DNA from: Syntrophopropionicum sp964397525 | GTDB lineage: Bacteria > Bacillota > Desulfotomaculia > Desulfotomaculales > Pelotomaculaceae | Direction of reading: 5' to 3' | Length of the DNA: 16,819 nt | NCBI GenBank assembly: GCA_964397525.1 | Contig: CAYNIY010000030.1 | Coordinates: 1-16,819, forward strand | Shown here: positions 8,030 through 14,016 of the stretch, in pieces | How positions within the stretch are numbered: position 1 is the first letter of the stretch | Layout of the letters: every line of letters begins with the position of its first letter | The notes under the pieces: generated by a model | Told to the model about the DNA's origin: nothing | The model's database searches: none | Seen by the model: only the letters and a program-made list of their open reading frames with translations | Made by a program: the position numbers and the translations under genes

Positions 8030-9046
8030 TTGATCATTTCCTGGAATACAACCAATGCGTGCAACATGTACTGCAAACACTGTTATCGAGATGCTGGCGT
8101 TAAAGCGGCGGAAGAGTTGAATACAGATGAAGGCATGACGCTGATCGACCAGATTGCCGAAGCCGGCTTCAAGATTATGATCTTCAGCGGCGGTGAACCG
8201 CTGATGCGTGACGATATCTTTACCCTGGTTAAACACGCCAGGGAAAGAGGCCTGCGGCCGGTATTCGGGACAAACGGTACCCTGATCACACCTGAAGTGG
8301 CAAAAAAATTAAAGGATTCCGGGGCGATGGCCATGGGCATCAGCCTGGACAGTGTTGATCCGGACAAGCACGACAAATTTCGGGCGACGCCAGGCGCCTG
8401 GCAGGGAGCCTTACAGGGCATGAAAGCGTGCCGCGTTGCTGGCCTGCCTTTTCAGATCCACACCACTGTCATGGACTGGAACATGGCTGAAGTTGAGAAT
8501 TTAACCGACCTGGCTGAGGAAATTGGCGCAGTCGGCCATCATATATTTTTTCTCGTGCCTACGGGACGCGCAGTGGACATAGCGGAGGAGTCATTGAGGG
8601 CCGAGCAGTATGAGGAACTGCTGCACCGCATCATGAAAAAACAAGGGGAAACAAAAATAGAACTCAAGCCAACCTGCGCGCCGCAGTTTATGCGGATCGC
8701 TTCACAAATGGGGATCAAGACCCGTTTCAGCAAGGGATGCCTGGCAGGTATCTCTTACTGCATAATCAGCCCCGTGGGAATTGTCCAGCCCTGCGCATAT
8801 TTGAACATACCTGCCGGCAATGTGCGTGAAAAATCCTTCGGGGAAATCTGGCGGGATTCCGAAATATTTAAAAATCTCCGGACGGAAGAATACAAAGGCG
8901 GGTGCGGCGCCTGCGAGTATAAAAAGATATGCGGCGGCTGCCGTGCCAGGGCATATTATTACTCCAATGATTACATGGCCGAAGAACCCTGGTGCCTGTA
9001 CCAGGGGCGAAAGGGTTATAAAACAAATGAAGACGGATCAAATTGA
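8030..9046 (+). CDS. ahbD: radical SAM heme synthase AhbD (Fe-coproporphyrin III to heme b; NirJ2-like)
   Basis: AhbD oxidatively decarboxylates the two propionates of Fe-coproporphyrin III to vinyl groups, giving heme b. The 338-residue protein opens MIISWNTTNACNMYCKHCYRD, with the SAM cluster cysteines at C11, C15 and C18. SGGEPLMRDD and GTNGTLI follow. Two further cysteine sets lie in the SPASM region: C237, C244 and C255 (KGCLAGISYC, PCAYL), then C292, C295, C301, C304 and C322 (GGCGACEYKKICGGC, PWC). This is enough for two auxiliary clusters. TTG 8030 follows a GGGGGGA ribosome site by six bases. It overlaps ahbA by 20 bases. It is paralogous to the ahbC product but distinct from it; NirJ2 is the older family name. 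Confidence 0.87.
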   Translation: MIISWNTTNACNMYCKHCYRDAGVKAAEELNTDEGMTLIDQIAEAGFKIMIFSGGEPLMRDDIFTLVKHARERGLRPVFGTNGTLITPEVAKKLKDSGAMAMGISLDSVDPDKHDKFRATPGAWQGALQGMKACRVAGLPFQIHTTVMDWNMAEVENLTDLAEEIGAVGHHIFFLVPTGRAVDIAEESLRAEQYEELLHRIMKKQGETKIELKPTCAPQFMRIASQMGIKTRFSKGCLAGISYCIISPVGIVQPCAYLNIPAGNVREKSFGEIWRDSEIFKNLRTEEYKGGCGACEYKKICGGCRARAYYYSNDYMAEEPWCLYQGRKGYKTNEDGSN

Positions 9047-9482
9047 CAGGAAAATACTTAACCTGATCCAGGCCGGCTTCCCTATTTCACCGGAACCATA
9101 CCGGGAAATTGGGGAAGCCCTCGGCCTTTCTGAGGAATTTGTGATAGCGCGGATCAAGAACATGCTCGACAAGGGGATAATCCGTCGTCTCGGTGCTATA
9201 TTTGACTCTGGCAAACTGGGCTACCACAGCACGCTCTGCGCCATGAAGGTTGTGGAAAGCAGGATTGATGCGGTTGCTGCCGTTGTAAACGCTTATCCCG
9301 GGGTGACCCATAACTACTTGAGAGATCACGAACTAAATATGTGGTTTACCGCAACCGCCCAGTCCCAGGAAGACTTGGAGAACATATTAAATAATATAAA
9401 AAGAGATACAGGCATTGACGATATATTATCGCTGCCGGCCGAAAAAATATTTAAGATAAAAGTGAATTTTGCTCTTGATTGA
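9027..9482 (+). CDS. ahbA: siroheme decarboxylase subunit AhbA (Lrp/AsnC-like fold)
   Basis: AhbA with AhbB decarboxylates the C12 and C18 acetates of siroheme to give 12,18-didecarboxysiroheme. The 151-residue protein has an AsnC-type winged helix (DQIDRKILNLIQAGFPISPEPY, then LGLSEEFVIARIKNMLDKGIIRRLGAIFD). An effector-like domain follows with GYHSTLCAMKV and PGVTHNYLRDHELNMWFT. ATG 9027 lies 11 bases after AAAGGG and inside the end of ahbD. A longer in-frame reading from 8820 would run through ahbD and is rejected. The AsnC resemblance often leads to annotation as a regulator (NirD/NirL-like). The pairing with ahbB and the ahbC/ahbD neighbours argue for the enzyme. Assignment as A rather than B rests on gene order and remembered family motifs. 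Confidence 0.83.
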   Translation: MKTDQIDRKILNLIQAGFPISPEPYREIGEALGLSEEFVIARIKNMLDKGIIRRLGAIFDSGKLGYHSTLCAMKVVESRIDAVAAVVNAYPGVTHNYLRDHELNMWFTATAQSQEDLENILNNIKRDTGIDDILSLPAEKIFKIKVNFALD

Positions 9483-9491
9483 GGTGATGTC

Positions 9492-9956
9492 ATGCTGTCG
9501 GAGCAGGACAAACAGATTATTATAGAACTGCAAAACGGGCTGCCGCTGGCAAGCCGTCCTTTCGAGATAATGAGCAAGAGATTGAATATGACCGAAGTAT
9601 CACTAATTAATCGGATTGCTTATTTAAAGGAAAACGGTTACATCAGGCGCTTCGGCGCCGCTGTACGCCATCGGGAGTTGGGTTTTACTGCCAACGCCAT
9701 GGTTGTCTGGGATGTCCCCGATCATAAAACAGATGAGGTTGGCAGGATCATGGCAACATTTAAGGAAGTCAGCCACTGCTACCAGCGACCAAGGCATCAA
9801 GGCTGGACCTATAACCTTTTCACCATGGTGCACGGGCGATCCAGGGAAGATTGTACCAGAATTGCTGAGCAGATTTCTTTAGCTGTGGATATTAAGAAGT
9901 TCGATATGCTATTCAGCACGGCTGAGCTAAAAAAAAGCAGCATGCGTTATTTTTAA
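9492..9956 (+). CDS. ahbB: siroheme decarboxylase subunit AhbB (Lrp/AsnC-like fold)
   Basis: This is the partner of AhbA in siroheme decarboxylation. The 154-residue protein starts MLSEQDKQIIIELQNGLPLASRPF and has the helix-turn-helix-like LNMTEVSLINRIAYLKENGYIRRFGAAVRHRELGF in two parts. SHCYQRP and WTYNLFTMVHG follow, as in the second siroheme decarboxylase subunit. ATG 9492 follows GAGGTGA by four bases and only nine bases separate it from ahbA. The two subunits share fold and length but diverge in sequence, consistent with an obligate heterodimer. DNA binding is not expected, though a heme- or siroheme-sensing role cannot be excluded. Confidence 0.83.
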   Translation: MLSEQDKQIIIELQNGLPLASRPFEIMSKRLNMTEVSLINRIAYLKENGYIRRFGAAVRHRELGFTANAMVVWDVPDHKTDEVGRIMATFKEVSHCYQRPRHQGWTYNLFTMVHGRSREDCTRIAEQISLAVDIKKFDMLFSTAELKKSSMRYF

Positions 9957-9997
9957 TGAGTTTTTTGCCGCATAAGGCGTAAGGGGGTTTAACTCGA

Positions 9998-11287
9998 ATG
10001 CACAAGGGTTTTGCCAGGTCCGTTTCGCTATATCATGAAGCGCTGAAATACATACCGGGAGGAGTTAACAGCCCTGTACGCGCTTTCAAATCAGTGGGCA
10101 TGAATCCTGTTTTCATTAAATATGGCGCCGGTTCCAAAATATTTGATGTAGATGACAACGAATATATTGACTATGTTGGCTCCTGGGGACCGCTTATTTT
10201 GGGTCACCGGCACCCGGTTGTTATAGCAGCGCTGGAACGGTGTTTAAAAGAAATTGGCACCAGTTTCGGCGCACCCACTGAACTGGAGACCATCCTGGCC
10301 TCCATGGTAATTGAAGCTGTCCCGTCAGTTGAAATGCTGAGGCTGGTTAATTCCGGTACAGAGGCAACCATGAGCGCATTGCGGCTGGCACGCGGCTATA
10401 CCGGAAGGAATAAAATTGTCAAGTTTGAAGGGTGCTACCATGGCCACGCTGACTTTTTATTGATTAAAGCAGGATCAGGCGCGCTCACCCTGGGTGTGCC
10501 TACCAGCCCCGGCGTACCGGCAGAAACAGCGTCAAACACAATAGTGGCTGATTACAACAACATCGAAGTGCTGAAAGAGATATTTGCTGCTGCCGGGGAA
10601 GAAATCGCGGCGGTCATTGTTGAACCCGTGGCCGGCAACATGGGGGTTATCCCCCCGGCGACCGGTTTTCTTGAAGGCTTGCGGAGCATCACCAACCAAT
10701 ATGAAAGCCTTTTAATCTTTGACGAGGTTATGACGGGTTTTCGGGTCGCTTACGGCGGGGCACAAAAACTGTATGGTGTCACACCCGACCTTACCTGCCT
10801 GGGCAAGGTGATTGGCGGCGGCCTGCCTGTGGGAGCCTACGGCGGCAGGCGGGAAATAATGGAGTGTGTTGCCCCGGCCGGACCGGTATACCAGGCAGGT
10901 ACATTGTCAGGAAATCCCCTGGCGGTCACTGCCGGCATAGCCACCCTGCAAATACTAAAACAACCTGGCATTTATGATGAGCTGAATAAGAAATCAGCTT
11001 ATCTGGCGGACGGACTGCGGAAATCAGCTCTGAGGAAAGGTGTAGAATTAAACTTAAACAGGGTAGGCTCCATGCTCAGTGCGTTTTTTACAGGTAAAAA
11101 GGTAACAGATTACGCCACTGCATGCTCGTCAAATACAGAGCACTTCAGCTTATTCTTTAAATCTATGCTTGAGAAGGGTATCTACATCGCCCCGTCACAG
11201 TTTGAAGCTGTTTTCGTTTCAGCAGCTCACAGTGAAAATGATATTGAGCAAACCCTGAAGTCAGCAGAACTATCATTAGATTTTTGA
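9998..11287 (+). CDS. hemL: glutamate-1-semialdehyde 2,1-aminomutase
   Basis: This PLP enzyme converts glutamate-1-semialdehyde to 5-aminolevulinate, acting right after HemA. The 429-residue length matches the family. PGGVNSPVRAF (20-30) is the diagnostic N-terminal motif. NSGTEATMSALRLARG and CYHGHAD bind the cofactor phosphate and ring. The conserved aspartate is D242 in LIFDEVMTGFR. The Schiff-base lysine is K270 in TCLGKVIGGGLPVGAYGG. ATG 9998 lies ten bases after AAGGGGG. It is the last gene of the heme cluster and is followed by an inverted repeat and a terminator. Confidence 0.96.
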   Translation: MHKGFARSVSLYHEALKYIPGGVNSPVRAFKSVGMNPVFIKYGAGSKIFDVDDNEYIDYVGSWGPLILGHRHPVVIAALERCLKEIGTSFGAPTELETILASMVIEAVPSVEMLRLVNSGTEATMSALRLARGYTGRNKIVKFEGCYHGHADFLLIKAGSGALTLGVPTSPGVPAETASNTIVADYNNIEVLKEIFAAAGEEIAAVIVEPVAGNMGVIPPATGFLEGLRSITNQYESLLIFDEVMTGFRVAYGGAQKLYGVTPDLTCLGKVIGGGLPVGAYGGRREIMECVAPAGPVYQAGTLSGNPLAVTAGIATLQILKQPGIYDELNKKSAYLADGLRKSALRKGVELNLNRVGSMLSAFFTGKKVTDYATACSSNTEHFSLFFKSMLEKGIYIAPSQFEAVFVSAAHSENDIEQTLKSAELSLDF

Positions 11288-11290
11288 TGT

Positions 11291-11339
11291 TGTACAAATA
11301 TTAATACAATTAACTTAAGATTGTATAAATATCTGTACA
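11291..11339. repeat. 20-base inverted repeat with two mismatches, just after hemL
   Basis: The left arm runs 11291-11310 (starting TGTACAAATATT) and the right arm 11320-11339 (ending AATATCTGTACA). They pair at 18 of 20 positions across a nine-base spacer. It lies three bases after the hemL stop. There is no T-run, and the AT-rich arms make it more operator-like than terminator-like. Confidence 0.65.
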
Positions 11340-11361
11340 CAATTTAATATTTTTAACCATG

Positions 11362-11392
11362 AAACAGCATCTTACTATAAATGCTGTTTTTT
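11362..11392 (+). terminator. intrinsic terminator of the heme gene cluster
   Basis: AAACAGCAT (11362-11370) pairs with ATGCTGTTT (11381-11389) around a ten-base loop and runs into six T residues (11387-11392). It sits 75 bases after the hemL stop, so the heme cluster ends here. Confidence 0.75.
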
Positions 11393-11416
11393 GCTAAATG
11401 AGAGGCAATAACTGGC

Positions 11417-11422
11417 TATAAT
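11417..11422 (+). promoter_or_regulatory. candidate -10 box for the hydrogenase operon
   Basis: A perfect TATAAT lies just past the heme terminator. No good -35 hexamer sits 16-18 bases upstream (CTAAAT at the 17-base position), so the promoter would be weak or activator-dependent. Transcription from here would give a leader of about 245 bases before the first hydrogenase gene. Confidence 0.25.
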
Positions 11423-11548
11423 TATCGCAATATTTAAACTTATTTTTAAAATAAAAAATATTTTTATTCTTAAAATTTCCCAGAAGGATAAATCAAAAAA
11501 CAATCGAAATCTTAATGTTATTCTGTAATAGTTACCCGTAATTCCGTG

Positions 11549-11596
11549 AGTAGACTCAGTTGCATGGGGAGGTGAAATTGCAGCTCACAGACTACT
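11549..11596 (+). promoter_or_regulatory. leader hairpin presenting a ribosome site and a six-codon mini-ORF
   Basis: AGTAG (11549-11553) pairs with CTACT (11592-11596). After an internal loop, GTTGCA (11559-11564) pairs with TGCAGC (11579-11584), one pair being G-U. The 14-base loop contains GGGGAGGTGA (11566-11575). Five bases after GGAGG comes TTG (11578), opening a frame of six codons that stops at TAA 11596-11598. It may be a leader peptide, a relic of a lost gene start, or chance. Confidence 0.3.
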
Positions 11597-11675
11597 AACT
11601 TTAGTTCATAGATCTTTGTTACAGGGATTTTGAACCCGGTAAGATTTTATGTATTATGCAAGGAGGTAAAAACTT

Positions 11676-12164
11676 GTGGTAACATGTGCAAGCAATATCG
11701 GTGACGATGAATTAATCAAACAACTAGATAAGGTTATTGATCCGTATAGAGGTAATCCAGGTGGGCTGATCCAGGTGTTGACAAAAGCACAAGGACTGGT
11801 CGGATACCTGCCCAAGTGGGTTCAGGTGCAGATAGCAGAAGGCTTGGGAGTATCACTCCAGGAAGTATACGGAGTTATTACTTTCTATGCTTTCTTCTCC
11901 CTGATTCCCAGGGGCAGGCATAAAATCAGCGTGTGCGCCGGTACAGCCTGTTATGTAAAAGGGACCAAAATGGTTTTAAATACAATCAGAGATCTGCTGC
12001 ATATCAAACCAGGCCAGACTACTCCCGACAGCCGTTATACTCTTGAACAGGTGCGCTGTATTGGAGCATGCGGCCTGGCCCCCGCTATGATCATAGACGG
12101 CATAGATGTTCACGGGCGTCTGGAGCCGGAACTTATTCCCGCGGTGCTGGAGCAGTACGCGTAG
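11676..12164 (+). CDS. hndA: NAD-linked [FeFe] hydrogenase small subunit, NuoE-like [2Fe-2S] protein
   Basis: This 162-residue thioredoxin-fold ferredoxin passes electrons between the flavin subunit and the rest of the complex. The helical N-terminal part (GNPGGLIQVLTKAQGLVGYLP, then GVSLQEVYGVITFYAFF) is followed by the cluster-binding cysteines. These are C87 and C92 in SVCAGTACYVKG, and C128 and C132 in VRCIGACGLAPA. This is the C-x4-C / C-x3-C pattern of NuoE, HndA and HydC. GTG 11676 follows AAGGAGGT by eight bases. The next two genes are a NuoF-like subunit and a catalytic [FeFe] hydrogenase, so this is a hydrogenase subunit and not part of complex I. It is called HydC in other naming schemes. 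Confidence 0.9.
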   Translation: MVTCASNIGDDELIKQLDKVIDPYRGNPGGLIQVLTKAQGLVGYLPKWVQVQIAEGLGVSLQEVYGVITFYAFFSLIPRGRHKISVCAGTACYVKGTKMVLNTIRDLLHIKPGQTTPDSRYTLEQVRCIGACGLAPAMIIDGIDVHGRLEPELIPAVLEQYA

Positions 12165-12185
12165 CAGCAATTGAAATCCTGCTTC

Positions 12186-12215
12186 ATATCCCATCATTAT
12201 ATTATTAGGGGATAT
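12186..12215 (+). repeat. intergenic hairpin between hydrogenase subunit genes
   Basis: ATATCCC (12186-12192) pairs with GGGATAT (12209-12215) around an AT-rich 16-base loop, in the 92-base gap between the NuoE-like and NuoF-like genes. No T-run follows, so it is unlikely to terminate. It could protect or process the mRNA. Confidence 0.35.
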
Positions 12216-12256
12216 CTTCAGAAATGGCTGGAGGATTTAAACGGAGGTGTAATTAA

Positions 12257-13954
12257 GTGAAGTCTTTGGACGAACTGGCAAAGATTAAAGAAAATAGACG
12301 GGCAGCTCTTAAAATTCGCGAGGGAGTTCCGTCAGCAACTGAAAAAGCCCACATCATGATGTGCGGCGGCGCTGGATGCATATCTTCCAAGTGCCTTGAT
12401 GTAGTAGATGCCATGAAGGAAGCTCTGAACAAGAATGGGATCGCGGATAAAGTCCAGATTATTCTCACCGGATGTATGGGCCCCTGTGATATGGGACCGG
12501 TCGCCATCGTGTACCCTGACGCAACCTTTTATCGCAGGTTAAAGCCTAAAGATGCCGAGGCCATTGTTGAGGAGCACATCATGAAAGGGAACCTGGTACA
12601 GCGGTTGATGTACAGGTCTCCCGGTGCGAAGGAGCCCACTCCCAAGGTCACTGATATCGACCTGTTTGCAAAACAGAAAAAGGTCGTCCTGCGTAATAAC
12701 TTCTATATTGATCCGACATCTATAGAAGATTACATTGCCAGCGGCGGTTATGCTGCGCTGGGCAAGGCGCTGACCGAAATGCAGCCTGCGGATATAATTG
12801 AAGAGGTCAAAAAGTCAGGCCTGCGCGGGCGCGGCGGCGCTGGTTTCTCCACCGGTATGAAGTGGGGATATACAGCAGCGGCCAGCGGAACCCCAAAGTA
12901 TGTTGTCTGCAATGGTGACGAAGGCGACCCGGGCGCCTTCATGGACCGGTCAGCCCTGGAAGGAGACCCGCACAGCATCATCGAGGGTATGGCCATCTGC
13001 GGCCGCGCTATTGGCGCTGAGCAGGGCTACGTATATGTAAGGGCGGAATACCCTCTGGCCATTGAAAGGCTGGAGATTGCTATTCAAAAAGCCCGTGAAA
13101 ACGGCCTGCTGGGCAAAGATATTTTAGGATCAGGTTTCGATTTTGATATGGAAATCCGCATTGGCGCCGGCGCTTTTGTGTGCGGCGAGGAAACAGCCCT
13201 GCTGACTTCCATCGAAGGCAAGCGCGGCGAGCCGAGACCGAGGCCTCCCTTCCCGGCCAACTCCGGCGTCTGGGGCAAACCGACTGTCCTGAACAACGTT
13301 GAAACCTGGGCAAATGTACCTGAGATCATTCTCAAGGGATCTGCCGCTTATGCCGCTACTGGCACTGAAAAGAGCAAAGGCACCAAGGTATTCGCCCTTG
13401 CCGGACGGATTAATAATACCGGGATCATTGAGGTGCCGATGGGCACCACTTTAAGGGAGATAATCTTTGAAATCGGCGGCGGCATACCCAGGAATAAAGC
13501 TTTCAAGGCTGTTCAAATCGGCGGCCCGTCCGGTGGCTGCATTCCAGCTGAGGACCTGGATACACCGGTTGACTATGAGTCGCTGACAGAGCTGGGTGCG
13601 ATGATGGGTTCCGGCGGGATGATCGTCCTGGACGAAAGTACCTGCATGGTTGATATCGCCAAATTCTTCCTCGATTTTACTGTTGATGAGTCCTGCGGCA
13701 AGTGTTCTCCCTGCCGTATCGGCACCAAGCGGATGTACGAAATTATTGACAACATCAGCAACGGTAAAGGTAAAGAAGGAGATATTGAACTTCTGATCGA
13801 ACTGGCCAACACGATTAAAGACACTGCGCTGTGCGGCCTCGGCCAGACTGCTCCCAATCCCGTTCTAAGTACTATCAAGTACTTCCGGAACGAGTACGAG
13901 GAGCACATCAGGGATAAGAAGTGCGCCTGCAACGTTTGTGATTTAAAGGAATAA
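12257..13954 (+). CDS. hydB: NAD-linked [FeFe] hydrogenase flavin subunit, NuoF-like (HydB/HndC)
   Basis: This subunit binds NAD(H) and FMN and feeds electrons from NADH to the hydrogenase, or the reverse. The 565 residues contain an N-terminal thioredoxin-like [2Fe-2S] domain (cysteines at 36, 41, 73 and 77; CGGAGC and GCMGPC). The NADH/FMN core has RGRGGAGFSTGMKW (190-203) and CNGDEGDPGAFMDRS (218-232). An SLBB-like region follows. A [4Fe-4S] site has C480, C483, C486 and C526 (ESCGKCSPCRIGT, ALCGLGQ). The chain ends at DKKCACNVCDLKE. Bifurcating HydB proteins continue at that point with a two-cluster ferredoxin domain that is absent here. GTG 12257 lies about eight bases after ACGGAGGTG. 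The subunit is cytoplasmic. Confidence 0.92.
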   Translation: MKSLDELAKIKENRRAALKIREGVPSATEKAHIMMCGGAGCISSKCLDVVDAMKEALNKNGIADKVQIILTGCMGPCDMGPVAIVYPDATFYRRLKPKDAEAIVEEHIMKGNLVQRLMYRSPGAKEPTPKVTDIDLFAKQKKVVLRNNFYIDPTSIEDYIASGGYAALGKALTEMQPADIIEEVKKSGLRGRGGAGFSTGMKWGYTAAASGTPKYVVCNGDEGDPGAFMDRSALEGDPHSIIEGMAICGRAIGAEQGYVYVRAEYPLAIERLEIAIQKARENGLLGKDILGSGFDFDMEIRIGAGAFVCGEETALLTSIEGKRGEPRPRPPFPANSGVWGKPTVLNNVETWANVPEIILKGSAAYAATGTEKSKGTKVFALAGRINNTGIIEVPMGTTLREIIFEIGGGIPRNKAFKAVQIGGPSGGCIPAEDLDTPVDYESLTELGAMMGSGGMIVLDESTCMVDIAKFFLDFTVDESCGKCSPCRIGTKRMYEIIDNISNGKGKEGDIELLIELANTIKDTALCGLGQTAPNPVLSTIKYFRNEYEEHIRDKKCACNVCDLKE

Positions 13955-14016
13955 AAGCCGCTCCCGCAGCTTTTTGAATTAGTACGTAGAAAAATACGGG
14001 AGTTTGGAGGGAAAAA

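Larger units (their letters stand above)
11288..11675. other. 388-base intergenic segment between hemL and the hydrogenase genes
   Basis: In order it holds a 20-base imperfect inverted repeat, the hemL terminator, a TATAAT hexamer and a block of nearly pure A/T around 11431-11475. That block has an inverted AATAAAAA/TTTTTATT pair (11450-11468). Next comes a hairpin region with an internal Shine-Dalgarno sequence (11549-11596), and finally the AAGGAGGT site of the first hydrogenase gene. No open reading frame of protein length is convincing. The length and structure suggest a long 5' leader for the hydrogenase transcript. Confidence 0.5.

Noticed and set aside
8820..9026. N-terminal extension of the ahbA reading frame
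   Set aside because: It is open only because it runs out of frame through the end of ahbD. The real start with a ribosome site is ATG 9027.
5659..9956. Heme d1 (nir) biosynthesis cluster
   Set aside because: The radical SAM and AsnC-like genes resemble nirJ and nirD/nirL, but no nirS, nirF, nirE-only or nirN genes are present. Both AhbC and AhbD types occur beside hemA/B/C/L. Heme b through siroheme explains the set better.
9027..9956. Two Lrp/AsnC-type transcription regulators
   Set aside because: The fold is similar, but the IIRRLGAIFD/YIRRFGAAVRH motifs, the tandem arrangement and the ahbC/ahbD neighbours fit siroheme decarboxylase subunits.
11630..11658. Promoter TTGAAC / ATTATG just before the first hydrogenase gene
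   Set aside because: Its transcription start would fall inside the ribosome site at 11660-11667, leaving no usable leader.
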